This document shows, piece after piece, positions 18,197-26,985 of a DNA stretch of 64,000 nt. The position numbers and the translations under genes are program-made. The stretch comes from Roseburia sp. 1XD42-69 (GTDB lineage Bacteria > Bacillota > Clostridia > Lachnospirales > Lachnospiraceae). The notes under the pieces are model-generated. The model was not told where the DNA came from. It saw only the letters and a list, made by a program, of their open reading frames with translations, and made no database searches. How positions within the stretch are numbered: the stretch's first letter is position 1; every line of letters begins with the position of its first letter. The stretch lies in contig NZ_RAZG01000007.1 of assembly GCF_003612565.1 (NCBI RefSeq), positions 1-64,000 on the forward strand, given 5' to 3'.

Positions 18197-20017
18197 ATGA
18201 ACGGTTTACTTAAATTTATTACCTGCGGCAGTGTAGACGACGGAAAATCAACTCTTATCGGTCATATGCTCTACGATGCAAAACTGATTTTTACAGACCA
18301 GGAGAAAGCTCTGAAACTGGACTCTAAAGTTGGCTCCAGGGAGGGGAAAATTGATTATTCCCTGCTTTTGGACGGGCTTATGGCGGAGCGGGAACAGGGA
18401 ATCACCATTGATGTGGCGTACCGGTATTTTACAACGGAAAAGCGCAGCTTTATTGTGGCGGACACTCCCGGGCATGAGGAGTATACCAGAAACATGGCGG
18501 TGGGAGCAGCCTTTGCGGATTTGGCGGTGATACTTGTGGATGCATCCCAGGGGGTTATGATACAGACGAAGCGCCATGCCAGAATCTGTTCCCTGATGGG
18601 AATCCGGCATTTTGTCATTGCCGTAAACAAAATGGATCTGGTAAACTATAGCAAAGAGCGGTTTGACAAAATAAAAAAGCAGATTCGCATTCTTCTGGCG
18701 GAATTTGAGTATGACTCTGTGGAGATTATACCTGTATCCGCAACAGAGGGGGATAATATTACAAAACCTTCCCGTTCTATGGTATGGTATAAGGGAAAAA
18801 TTCTTTTGGAATACTTAGAAGAGATAAAAGTAAGGCAAAAAGACGGCACAGGATTTTTAATGCCGGTACAGAGGGTGGTTAGGCCAAACCATGCTTTCCG
18901 GGGGTTTCAGGGGCAGATTGAGAGCGGCAGCATTGCCCTTGGCCAGGAGATCACGGTTCTGCCGGGAAAAGAGAAGGCAAAGATTGGACGGATTTTAAGA
19001 GGGGATCAAGATGTGGAAAAAGCATTTTCGGGATGGCCTGTGACTCTTTGTACGGACAGGGAAGTGGATATTTCCAGAGGCTGCGTACTCTGCCGGGGGG
19101 AACTGCCCATGACGGGGAATATGTTTGAGGCGAAAATCCTGTGGATGGAGGATTCCCACCTGGTAGCGGGAAAGAATTATCTTTTAAAACTTGGGACAAA
19201 GACAATACCCGCAGCGGTAATGGCCATTCGGTGCCGGATTGACGTGAATACCGGGGAGGAAATTCCCGCCGACGAGATATTTAAAAATGAGATAGCGGAA
19301 TGTGAGATTTCCGTGGGGGATACCCTTGTTTTTGACAGGTTTGATAACATCCAGGTTCTTGGCTCTCTGATACTCATTGACCGGGTGAGCCATATGACGG
19401 CGGCCTGCGGCGTAGTGGAAAATGCCCTGAACAGAAGCGGAAATGTGATTTACCATCAGATGGAGATTACCAAGGAGATCCGCTGCCAAAAATTAGGGCA
19501 GAAGTCTGGGGTAATCTGGTTTACCGGGCTTTCCGGGGCCGGAAAATCCACCCTTGCCAATGAGCTGGAAAAGCGCCTGGTGGCAGCGGGGAAACACACC
19601 ATGCTTTTAGACGGGGACAATGTGCGTCTGGGCCTTAACAAAAATCTTGGATTTAAAGAACAGGACAGAATTGAAAATATCAGAAGGATTTCCGAGGTGG
19701 CAAAGCTTATGACAGAGGCGGGGCTCATTGTGCTGACGGCATCCATTTCCCCATACGCCTCCGACAGAAGGAAAGCCAGGGAAATTATCGGGGATGAATT
19801 TGTGGAAGTCTATGTGTCCACTTCCCTGGAGGAATGTGAGAAACGAGACGTGAAAGGTCTTTATGAAAAGGCAAGAAGAGGTGAAATCCCTAATTTTACA
19901 GGGATAACAAGTCCTTATGAGGTGCCGGTGAAACCGGAGATTGTGATAAACACAGAGGGAAGGACACTTTTGGAATGTGTGGATGAGCTGTATGAAAAGC
20001 TTTTAAAATTTTTGTAA
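18197..20017 (+). CDS. cysNC: CysN-CysC fusion: ATP-sulfurylase GTPase and APS kinase
   Basis: A 606-aa bifunctional enzyme. Residues 1 to about 420 are an EF-Tu-like GTPase (CGSVDDGKSTLIGHML as G1, VADTPGHEEYTRNMA as G3, NKMDL as G4) that energises APS formation by CysD. The last ~190 residues are APS kinase (P-loop FTGLSGAGKST, DGDNVRLGLNKNLGF), which makes PAPS. No PAPS or sulfite reductase gene follows, so PAPS could feed reduction encoded elsewhere or sulfotransferases. The ATG is 2 nt after the cysD stop; an upstream in-frame ATG inside cysD is less likely. Confidence 0.9.
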   Translation: MNGLLKFITCGSVDDGKSTLIGHMLYDAKLIFTDQEKALKLDSKVGSREGKIDYSLLLDGLMAEREQGITIDVAYRYFTTEKRSFIVADTPGHEEYTRNMAVGAAFADLAVILVDASQGVMIQTKRHARICSLMGIRHFVIAVNKMDLVNYSKERFDKIKKQIRILLAEFEYDSVEIIPVSATEGDNITKPSRSMVWYKGKILLEYLEEIKVRQKDGTGFLMPVQRVVRPNHAFRGFQGQIESGSIALGQEITVLPGKEKAKIGRILRGDQDVEKAFSGWPVTLCTDREVDISRGCVLCRGELPMTGNMFEAKILWMEDSHLVAGKNYLLKLGTKTIPAAVMAIRCRIDVNTGEEIPADEIFKNEIAECEISVGDTLVFDRFDNIQVLGSLILIDRVSHMTAACGVVENALNRSGNVIYHQMEITKEIRCQKLGQKSGVIWFTGLSGAGKSTLANELEKRLVAAGKHTMLLDGDNVRLGLNKNLGFKEQDRIENIRRISEVAKLMTEAGLIVLTASISPYASDRRKAREIIGDEFVEVYVSTSLEECEKRDVKGLYEKARRGEIPNFTGITSPYEVPVKPEIVINTEGRTLLECVDELYEKLLKFL

Positions 20018-20029
20018 GCAGGTGAGAAC

Positions 20030-20722
20030 ATGAAACTGTTAGTGGTGGAAGATGAGAAGGATTTAAACCGTATCATTGTGAAAAACCTTATAGCGGAGGG
20101 GTACAGCGTGGACTTTTGTTTTGACGGGGAAAGCGCCCTTGACTATCTTTTAGCCGCTGAATACGACGGGGTGGTGTTAGATGTTTTGCTTCCCAGGATG
20201 AACGGGTTTCAGGTTTTGAAGGAAATCCGGGGGAAGGATATCCAGACCCCGGTGCTGTTTTTAACTGCCTGTACCGACACGGAGGATGTGGTGACAGGGT
20301 TAGACGCCGGGGCGGATGACTATGTTACAAAGCCTTTTTCCTTTAGCGAGCTTTTGGCCAGAATCCGGGTGATGACAAGAAAGAAGGTGGAGATACGGGA
20401 AAATATGTATCAGTGCGGGGACCTTATCTTAAATTACAATGACAGGACAGTAAGGCGGGGGGAAAAGGAAATTAATTTATCCGCCAGGGAATTTGCCATA
20501 TTGTTTTATATGATACGGAACCAGAATATTGTACTAACCAGAGACCAGATTGAAAATAATATCTGGAATATGGACTATGAAGGTTCTTCCAATATTATTG
20601 ACGTTTATATCCGTTACCTGCGGAAAAAGGTGGACGACGGATATGATGAGAAACTGATACACACCATCCGGGGAGCGGGGTATATGTTGAAATGGGAAGA
20701 CAAAAACAAAATTCAATCGTAA
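20030..20722 (+). CDS. OmpR-family response regulator
   Basis: A 230-aa response regulator. The receiver has acidic pair E7/D8, phospho-acceptor D51 (VVLDVLLPRMNG) and the conserved lysine in VTKPFSF. The C-terminal winged helix (SAREFAILFYMIRNQ through DVYIRYLRKKVD and IRGAGYML) is OmpR/PhoB type. It lies 12 nt after cysNC and overlaps the sensor kinase gene, so it is likely to control this sulfur locus or the transporter after it; that is inference. Confidence 0.88.
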   Translation: MKLLVVEDEKDLNRIIVKNLIAEGYSVDFCFDGESALDYLLAAEYDGVVLDVLLPRMNGFQVLKEIRGKDIQTPVLFLTACTDTEDVVTGLDAGADDYVTKPFSFSELLARIRVMTRKKVEIRENMYQCGDLILNYNDRTVRRGEKEINLSAREFAILFYMIRNQNIVLTRDQIENNIWNMDYEGSSNIIDVYIRYLRKKVDDGYDEKLIHTIRGAGYMLKWEDKNKIQS

Positions 20723-22050
20723 AATATGTGGCCAACTATTTTTTTGCATTATTAATGGTTCTGGCTTTAGTAATGATATGCTTTGTGGTATTTTTATCCA
20801 GGCAATTAACATTCAGCAGCATCCGCAGGGAGATGGGCGTTGAGCTGCGGCAGAACGCCAAATATATGCATGTGAAAGACGGCGGTTATGAGTTGGATGA
20901 GGAATTTCTATTCCAGGAAAGTGATTATATTTTTGTGATTCTGGACGATAAAGGAAAACTTTTAGAGGGGAGGTATCCCAAAGGCTTTCCGGAGGGGCTT
21001 GAGGTGAACAGCGGAAAGCTTCGCACAATGAAAGCCGGGGGCATAGATTACTACTTTCAGGACAGGCAGTCCCTGCATTCTTCCCTGGTTCTCCGGTGCG
21101 TGATAGAGCAATCTAAGGTGGACAGTGATTATGACAAATTTGTGTATTATACCTGGGGATTTGTGCTTTTTATTATGGGAATCAGCATTGGGATGTGGAA
21201 ACTGCTGGAGAGACGGGAGATGCGTCAGATCAACCAGGTGGTAGAAGTGGTAAGGCAGATTGGCAGGGACAAAAGCTTGTCAAAACGTATTGAGTACGAT
21301 GGCAGATTTGCGGAGATTGTAAGTCTTGTGCAGGCAAATAACAGGATGTTAGGGCAGATTCAGGAAATGTTTGAGACACAGAAGCGCTTTACCTCCGACG
21401 TGGCCCATGAACTGCGGACGCCAATTACCGTACTTATGGCTGAGTGTGAATATGCGGGACAGATGATGCCCAGAGACGGGGAAGTGTGGGAAGCCTTCCA
21501 GGTGATTGAGCGGCAGATTAGCAAAATGAATTGTATTATCGTTCAGATGTTAAACTTGTCTAGGCTGGATCAGGATAAAATGAAAGTGAATCTGGAATGG
21601 ATTGACCTTGGGGAAATCGTGGAATCAGTCTGTGACGATATCAGCCTTCAGAATAAAAAAGAGGTGGAATTTAAAATAGACATTGCCCCTGAGTTTAATG
21701 TATATGCGGATATTGGGCTGATGACCATACTCATTCAAAATCTTTTGGACAATGCGGTAAAATACGGGCCTGACAGGGGAAGGGTATGGATATGGTCCCA
21801 GGAAACCGGGGAGGAATACCTGCTTCATGTTAAGGATGAGGGAAAGGGTATCAGCAAAGAAAACCAGGAAAAAATTTTCCAAAGATTTTTCCGTGTGGAA
21901 AAAAGCGAACTTATCGAAGGCTTTGGGCTGGGGCTTTCCCTGGTGAAAAGAATTGCAGAAAAGCATCATGGGATTGTCACCGTGGAAAGCGTCCTTGGCG
22001 GGGGAAGTACATTTACGCTCCACCTTCCCAGACATGTTGAGGAAGATTAA
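20692..22050 (+). CDS. sensor histidine kinase
   Basis: A 452-aa membrane kinase partner of the preceding regulator. One membrane segment lies near residues 12-36, an extracytoplasmic domain follows, then a second segment near 145-165. HisKA carries H239 in SDVAHELRTPITVL; the ATPase has LLDNAVKYG (N box), KDEGKGIS (G1) and GFGLGLSLVKRI (G2). It overlaps the regulator gene by about 31 nt. The sensed signal is unknown. Confidence 0.88.
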   Translation: MGRQKQNSIVKYVANYFFALLMVLALVMICFVVFLSRQLTFSSIRREMGVELRQNAKYMHVKDGGYELDEEFLFQESDYIFVILDDKGKLLEGRYPKGFPEGLEVNSGKLRTMKAGGIDYYFQDRQSLHSSLVLRCVIEQSKVDSDYDKFVYYTWGFVLFIMGISIGMWKLLERREMRQINQVVEVVRQIGRDKSLSKRIEYDGRFAEIVSLVQANNRMLGQIQEMFETQKRFTSDVAHELRTPITVLMAECEYAGQMMPRDGEVWEAFQVIERQISKMNCIIVQMLNLSRLDQDKMKVNLEWIDLGEIVESVCDDISLQNKKEVEFKIDIAPEFNVYADIGLMTILIQNLLDNAVKYGPDRGRVWIWSQETGEEYLLHVKDEGKGISKENQEKIFQRFFRVEKSELIEGFGLGLSLVKRIAEKHHGIVTVESVLGGGSTFTLHLPRHVEED

Positions 22051-22080
22051 GAGTTTAATATTTCAGAAGGAGAAATGCAT

Positions 22081-23088
22081 ATGAGAAAATTTATACTCAC
22101 AGGAAAATACAGAGACAGGAAGATTTTGGCTGCAGGGCTTTTGGCCTTTACCCTTGTTTTGGGGGGCTGCGGGGCAAAAGGAGGTTCCGATGCAGAGCTT
22201 ACCCTGCATATGGGGTATTTCCCCAATGTAACCCATACCCAGGCATTGGTTATGAAGGCGGATAAAAGCCTTGAGGAAGCTTTGGGGGATAAGGCAAAGG
22301 TGGAGTGGGTTTCCTTTAACGCAGGTCCGGCGGAAGTGGAAGCTTTGTTTGCCGGGGACATCGATATAGGATATATCGGCCCTGTCCCTGCCATCAATGC
22401 CAATGTAAAATCCCAGGGGGAAGTGCGCATCATTGCCGGTGCTACAAAGGCCGGGGCGATTTTAGTGAAAAGACAGGGGGCAGAGATTTCTAATGTGGGG
22501 GATTTAGACGGTAAAAAGGTGGCTGTCCCCCAGTTTGGCAATACCCAGCATCTGTGCCTTTTAAGCCTTCTTTCCGAAAACGGCCTAAAACCCCTCTCGG
22601 ATGGGGGCACGGTGGATGTGGTGGCTGTGGCCAATGCGGATGTGGCGAATATGATGGATTCGGGAAATATCGATGCGGCTTTGGTGCCGGAGCCCTGGGG
22701 AGCCACCCTTCTTTCCAAAGGGGCTCAGATGGTGCTTTCGGAGGATGAAGTGTACCTGGATGGAAATTACAGCGTGGCAGTTGTGGTGGTGCGGGAGGAA
22801 TTTAAAAAGGAACATCCCGATATTGTAAAAATCTTTTTAGAGCAGCATGAAAATGCCACTCTTTATATCAATGAAAAACAGACGGAAGCCAGGGAGAAGG
22901 TAAATGAGGAGATTTATAAGGCTACCCAGAAAAAACTGGAGGATTCCATATTAGAGGATGCCTTTCAAAGAATCCGGGCAGATTCCGGCATGAACAGGGA
23001 ATCTATGGAAGGATTTGCAGATATCGGCTTAGAGCAGGGATTTATCTCAGATTTGCCCGGAGATGACATGATAGAAGAGGTGAAGTAA
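22081..23088 (+). CDS. ABC importer substrate-binding lipoprotein (SsuA/NrtA-like)
   Basis: A 335-aa lipoprotein: a basic N-terminus and hydrophobic core end in lipobox VLGGC with Cys30 as the lipidation site. The mature part resembles SsuA/TauA/NrtA-type binding proteins (GYFPNVTHTQALV; GDIDIGYIGPVPAINA), which bind sulfonates, nitrate or thiamine precursors. AAGGAG lies 8 nt before this ATG, better placed than for the ATG two codons upstream. Position after CysD/CysNC favours an organosulfur ligand. Confidence 0.82.
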   Translation: MRKFILTGKYRDRKILAAGLLAFTLVLGGCGAKGGSDAELTLHMGYFPNVTHTQALVMKADKSLEEALGDKAKVEWVSFNAGPAEVEALFAGDIDIGYIGPVPAINANVKSQGEVRIIAGATKAGAILVKRQGAEISNVGDLDGKKVAVPQFGNTQHLCLLSLLSENGLKPLSDGGTVDVVAVANADVANMMDSGNIDAALVPEPWGATLLSKGAQMVLSEDEVYLDGNYSVAVVVVREEFKKEHPDIVKIFLEQHENATLYINEKQTEAREKVNEEIYKATQKKLEDSILEDAFQRIRADSGMNRESMEGFADIGLEQGFISDLPGDDMIEEVK

Positions 23089-23861
23089 TGCTGGAATTAA
23101 GAAACGTGGGAAAAACATATCCCCACACGGTAAAGAGGACGTTAAAAGACATAAACCTTACGATAGAGGAGGGGGAGTTTATCTGTATTGTAGGGCCTTC
23201 CGGCTGCGGCAAGACTACTCTTTTAAATCTTGTGGCGGGACTGGAAGAGCCCACAAAGGGAGAAATCTTTTTGGACGGCATTCCGGTGAAAGGCCCCGGG
23301 GCAGATCGGGTAGTAATGTTTCAGGAGGCGGCCCTCTACCCCTGGCTGAATGTACTTGACAATGTAATGCTTGGCATGGAATTTTTGGGCATACCAAAAG
23401 AAGAGCGGAAAAACAGGGCCTTAAAATATTTAAAAATGGTGCATCTCTCCCAGTTTACAGAGTATCCTATCCATCAGCTTTCCGGGGGGATGCGTCAGAG
23501 AGCAGCCCTTGCAAGGGCGCTTTCCATGGACAGCAAGATTCTGCTTATGGACGAGCCTTTTTCTGCCCTGGACAAACAGACCACAAATATGCTCCGGGGG
23601 GAGCTGGAACAGATTTGGATGAATGACCACAGTAAAACGGTGCTGTTTGTCACCCACAGTGCGGAGGAAGCCGTGTATTTTGCGGACAGGATTGTGGTGC
23701 TTTCAGAAAATCCGGGACAGATAAAAGAAATCATATCCTGTGATTTAAAACGTCCCAGGCAGATTGACCAGGAAGAATTTGTCCATATGCGGCACAGGCT
23801 GTTAGAGTCCGTGAAGAAGGAGGTAGAAAAGTTTGCAAAAGAAGAGTACGACAAAAATTAA
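23088..23861 (+). CDS. ABC importer ATPase (SsuB/TauB-like)
   Basis: A 257-aa ATPase: Walker A GPSGCGKT (36-43), signature LSGGMRQRAALARAL, Walker B ILLMDEPFSALD. The family energises SsuABC/TauABC/NrtABC importers. The start overlaps the lipoprotein stop (TAATG) and the permease start lies inside its last codons, so the three genes are tightly coupled. Confidence 0.87.
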   Translation: MLELRNVGKTYPHTVKRTLKDINLTIEEGEFICIVGPSGCGKTTLLNLVAGLEEPTKGEIFLDGIPVKGPGADRVVMFQEAALYPWLNVLDNVMLGMEFLGIPKEERKNRALKYLKMVHLSQFTEYPIHQLSGGMRQRAALARALSMDSKILLMDEPFSALDKQTTNMLRGELEQIWMNDHSKTVLFVTHSAEEAVYFADRIVVLSENPGQIKEIISCDLKRPRQIDQEEFVHMRHRLLESVKKEVEKFAKEEYDKN

Positions 23862-24624
23862 AAAGGGGCTGGAACTGGCCCTGTTTTTATTTCTGCTTGT
23901 TGTTTTGTGGCAGATTCTTTATATGCTCTTTGTAGATGTATTTAAAATCTGGAAACCTTACTCCGCCCCTTCCCCGGCTGGGGTGGCGTTTAGCTTTGCA
24001 AGTCTTTTAAAAAGCGGTGTTTTGCTGTCGGCCCTTTTAAAAAGCCTTGGCCGGGGGGTGGCGGGCTTTGCCATTTCGGTGATTGCAGGACTGATATTGG
24101 GGATACTTATCCATCATTTTTCCTATCTGAACAGGAATTTAAAGCCTGTGATTATGGGGATGCAGACTCTGCCCAGTATCTGCTGGGTGCCCTTTGCCAT
24201 TTTGTGGTTCGGGTTAAATAACAGTGCTATTTTGTTTGTGGTAGTAATGGGCTCTGCTTTCAGCATAGCCCTTGGGGTGGATGACGGTATTAAAAATGTG
24301 CCTCCCTTATATATTAAGGCGGCGAAAACCATGGGGGCAGGCCAGGGGGATTTGTATTTAAAAGTGATTCTCCCGGCCTGTGTCCCCTCCTTTCTTGCGG
24401 CTTTAAGACAGGGCTGGTCTTTTGCATGGCGGGCCTTAATGTCCGGGGAAGTTATGTCCTCCACCATTGGCCTTGGCCAGACATTAATCATCGGAAGGGA
24501 TATGGCGGATATCAATCAGGTCATGCTTGTGATGCTGGTGATTATATTTGCGGGGGTTGTGATTGATAAGTGTATTTTTACGGCTTTGGAGAACCGGGTG
24601 CTTCGGAAAAGGGGGCTGATGTAG
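23833..24624 (+). CDS. ABC importer permease (SsuC/TauC-like)
   Basis: A 263-aa permease with about six membrane segments and an EAA-like loop (AAKTMGAGQGDLYLKVILPA) for contact with the ATPase. TTG is the likely start: a perfect AAGGAGGT lies 8 nt ahead, inside the ATPase gene, giving a 29-nt overlap. It completes the importer. Confidence 0.87.
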   Translation: MQKKSTTKIKKGLELALFLFLLVVLWQILYMLFVDVFKIWKPYSAPSPAGVAFSFASLLKSGVLLSALLKSLGRGVAGFAISVIAGLILGILIHHFSYLNRNLKPVIMGMQTLPSICWVPFAILWFGLNNSAILFVVVMGSAFSIALGVDDGIKNVPPLYIKAAKTMGAGQGDLYLKVILPACVPSFLAALRQGWSFAWRALMSGEVMSSTIGLGQTLIIGRDMADINQVMLVMLVIIFAGVVIDKCIFTALENRVLRKRGLM

Positions 24625-24675
24625 TGTTGTTATAAAGCTGATTTTAAGCACAAGAAATAAAATGATTTTCTCTAC

Positions 24676-24704
24676 TTGTAAAATAAAATATACTATGCTA
24701 TACT
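24676..24704 (+). promoter_or_regulatory. promoter upstream of the azl operon
   Basis: TTGTAA, exactly 17 nt, then TATACT. It lies after ssuC and before the attenuator-like hairpin. Confidence 0.55.
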
Positions 24705-24764
24705 CTTAACAAAGCGTAATAAATTTCTATTTTTCTAATTATTCCAATATCATTCAAAAATCAG

Positions 24765-24806
24765 AAAATCTATGCTTGAAACCCAATACAAAGCAGTAGA
24801 TTTTTT
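24765..24806 (+). terminator. leader terminator/attenuator-like hairpin
   Basis: AAAATCTATGCTT (24765-24777) pairs with AAGCA, one bulged G, then TAGATTTT (24791-24804), followed by more T. It stands between the promoter and the first ORF of the azl operon, so it may attenuate transcription. No T-box sequence is visible. Confidence 0.5.
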
Positions 24807-24849
24807 CCTGGGTATATGGTATGCTTTTCCAAAAGGGGGGGGATATATC

Positions 24850-24999
24850 ATGGATAATAACGAAAAACTTGATATTATCATTGCTAAACTTGATGAGGCG
24901 TTAAAGATAGACAATGAAAAAGAAATGATAGCTATCCGTGTAACCATTTTGGAGAATGAATTGCGGAGAGTAAAAGAGCGGGTAGAACAAATAGCGTAG
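24850..24999 (+). CDS. small coiled-coil protein, 49 aa
   Basis: A 49-residue frame beginning MDNNEKLDIIIAKLDEALK, behind a run of eight G that can act as RBS. Heptad-spaced Leu/Ile/Val and alternating charge predict a single amphipathic or coiled-coil helix through most of its length. It lies 19 nt before azlC and behind the same promoter. No function can be assigned. Confidence 0.5.
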   Translation: MDNNEKLDIIIAKLDEALKIDNEKEMIAIRVTILENELRRVKERVEQIA

Positions 25000-25018
25000 C
25001 GGCAGGAGATATGGCACA

Positions 25019-25759
25019 GTGGGCTTACAGAAAGAAAATCATACATATATAAGAAACGAGTTTTTACAGGGCATAGGGGATGGCAGCGCCATAGGCATCG
25101 GCTATCTCTCTGTGTCCTTTACTTTTGGAATTGCGGCGGTGTCAAGCGGCCTTAACTGGTGGCAGGCCTTTGTGGTATCACTTATGAACCTTACATCTGC
25201 CGGTCAGTTTGCGGGGATAACCATTATGGCCTCCCTGGGTACCTACATAGAGATGGCGGTGTCCCAGTTTGTTATAAATCTGCGGTATGCCCTGATGAGC
25301 ATATCCTTATCCCAGAAAGTGGACAGGAATTTCGGATGGCAGAAAAAAATGATTTTGGGATTTGCAGTGACAGATGAGATCTTTGCGGTGGCCCTTAGCC
25401 GTAAGGGGGAAGTTTCCGGCCGCTATTTTGCGGGGCTTACGGTTTTGCCCCTTTTGGGGTGGAATCTGGGAACTTTGGCGGGAGCGGTGCTTGGGGACAT
25501 TTTACCTGAGAATCTGGTTTCCGCCTTGGGGCTTGCCATTTACGGAATGTTTATCGCCATTGTGGTTCCTGTGGTAAAAGAAAATAAAAAGATAAGAATC
25601 ATTGTATTTTTTGCTGTGTTTTTAAGCTTCTGCCTTTACTATCTGCCGGGGTTAAAAAATATTTCCAGTGGGTTTGCCATTATCATAGCAAGCGTGATTG
25701 CTTCCGGGGCCGGGGCATGGCTGTTTCCTGTGGAGGAGGAAGAGGAGGTTAAGGGATGA
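25019..25759 (+). CDS. azlC: AzlC branched-chain amino acid exporter subunit
   Basis: A 246-aa membrane protein of the AzlC/YgaZ family, the large subunit of exporters for leucine, isoleucine, valine or their analogues. DGSAIGIGYLSVSFTFGIAA and LTSAGQFAGI are family blocks, and about seven hydrophobic segments follow. GTG start with AGGAG about 10 nt before it. The stop overlaps the azlD start. Confidence 0.85.
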   Translation: MGLQKENHTYIRNEFLQGIGDGSAIGIGYLSVSFTFGIAAVSSGLNWWQAFVVSLMNLTSAGQFAGITIMASLGTYIEMAVSQFVINLRYALMSISLSQKVDRNFGWQKKMILGFAVTDEIFAVALSRKGEVSGRYFAGLTVLPLLGWNLGTLAGAVLGDILPENLVSALGLAIYGMFIAIVVPVVKENKKIRIIVFFAVFLSFCLYYLPGLKNISSGFAIIIASVIASGAGAWLFPVEEEEEVKG

Positions 25760-26061
25760 ATCATTTTTGGATTTATGTGATTATCATGTTTGGAGTTACT
25801 TATCTGGTGCGGGTGCTCCCTTTTGTGGTTTTCCGGGAGAAGATAAAAAGCAGGTATATCCGTTCTTTTTTGGCCTATATTCCCTATACGGTTTTGGGGG
25901 CTATGACCTTTCCGGCGGTGTTTTATGCCACAGGCTCCCTGCCGGGGGCAATGGCTGGCGTTTTTGTAGCACTTGTACTTGCCTACCGGGGGAAGGGACT
26001 GTTTCCCGTGGCAGTCTTTGCCAGCGGGACGGCTTTTCTGGCGGGGTGGTTTTTCATGTAA
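25756..26061 (+). CDS. azlD: AzlD branched-chain amino acid exporter subunit
   Basis: A 101-aa protein with about four membrane segments, the small partner of AzlC. The opening after the first helix, TYLVRVLPFVVF, matches AzlD/YgaH. An ATGA overlap with azlC indicates coupled translation. Confidence 0.85.
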   Translation: MNHFWIYVIIMFGVTYLVRVLPFVVFREKIKSRYIRSFLAYIPYTVLGAMTFPAVFYATGSLPGAMAGVFVALVLAYRGKGLFPVAVFASGTAFLAGWFFM

Positions 26062-26104
26062 TAGTTACTTGACTTTTCCCACAATTCATGATTAAATAAG
26101 AACA

Positions 26105-26172
26105 GTTATATGACTGACGGAACGTGGAAAGAACCACATGGAGTATAACGGAAATAAGCCGACCGTCTGGGC
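26105..26172 (+). ncRNA. ZTP riboswitch aptamer (pfl motif)
   Basis: The leader shows the pfl/ZTP consensus: a P1 helix (GTTATA with TATAAC), the internal TGACTGACGG segment, a GTGG/CCAC hairpin, and after a short linker the invariant 3' part CCGACCGTCTGGGC. This RNA binds ZTP/ZMP, which build up when 10-formyl-THF is short. The next genes carry out AICAR formylation and IMP cyclisation, a textbook target. Confidence 0.88.
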
Positions 26173-26200
26173 GATGTGCTCGGACGGTGGGCTTTTCTTT
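26158..26200 (+). terminator. ZTP-riboswitch expression-platform terminator
   Basis: GCCGACCGTC pairs with GACGGTGGGC (26183-26192), followed by TTTTCTTT. The left arm is the 3' conserved part of the aptamer, so ligand-bound aptamer and terminator exclude one another: ZTP should switch expression on. Confidence 0.82.
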
Positions 26201-26257
26201 ATCTTGTGGAAAGTATTCTGCATGTTCCGCCCACAAAATTACAGGAGGAATGTATCT

Positions 26258-26971
26258 ATGGAAATAATGTCTCTGGCAGAACAGTTAAGTAAAAATCCTT
26301 ATCCTGGGAGGGGGATTGTCATCGGCAAAAGTGAGGATGACAAATATGCGGTAACTGCTTATTTTATTATGGGAAGAAGCGCCAACAGCCGCAACCGGGT
26401 TTTTGTGGAGGATGGGGAGGGAATCCGTACCCAGGCATTTGACCCGGCGAAACTGGAAGACCCCAGCCTGATAATTTACGCTCCGGTACGGGTTTTGGGA
26501 AATAAAACTATTGTGACAAACGGGGATCAGACAGATACGGTGTATGAGCTGATGGACAGGCAGCAGACTTTTGAGCAGTCTTTGCGCACCCGGGAATTTG
26601 AGCCGGACGGCCCTAATTTTACCCCCAGGATTTCCGGTATTATGCATGTGGAAAACGGTATGTACAACTATGCCATGTCTATTTTAAAGAGCAACAACGG
26701 GGATTCGGATTCCTGCAACCGCTATACCTTTGCCTATGAGAATCCCAAAAAGGGCCAGGGACGTTTTATTCATACCTACATGGGTGACGGCAATCCTCTC
26801 CCAAGTTTTGAAGGGGAGCCAGAATGGGTAAACATAGAGGGGGATATCGATACCTTTACCAATATGATTTGGGAAAATTTAAATGAGGAAAATAAGGTTT
26901 CCCTTTTTGTACGCTACATTGAAATTTCCACAGGAAAATATGAGACGAGAATCGTAAACAAAAACCAGTAG
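26258..26971 (+). CDS. purO: IMP cyclohydrolase, PurO type
   Basis: A 237-aa protein of the archaeal-type IMP cyclohydrolase family (PF07826-like): YPGRGIVIGKSEDDKYAVTA, then NRVFVEDGEG, and the YNYAMSILKSNN region with acidic residues. It closes FAICAR to IMP, the last step of purine synthesis. The gene replaces the cyclohydrolase half of bacterial PurH; the transformylase is the next gene. AGGAGG lies 9 nt before this ATG; longer in-frame starts run into the riboswitch. Under ZTP control. Confidence 0.85.
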   Translation: MEIMSLAEQLSKNPYPGRGIVIGKSEDDKYAVTAYFIMGRSANSRNRVFVEDGEGIRTQAFDPAKLEDPSLIIYAPVRVLGNKTIVTNGDQTDTVYELMDRQQTFEQSLRTREFEPDGPNFTPRISGIMHVENGMYNYAMSILKSNNGDSDSCNRYTFAYENPKKGQGRFIHTYMGDGNPLPSFEGEPEWVNIEGDIDTFTNMIWENLNEENKVSLFVRYIEISTGKYETRIVNKNQ

Positions 26972-26985
26972 GAGGCAGAAATACA

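Noticed and set aside
24765-24849. T-box riboswitch before the azl operon
   Set aside because: No AGGGTGGNACCGCG-like antiterminator or specifier loop is visible; only a simple hairpin.
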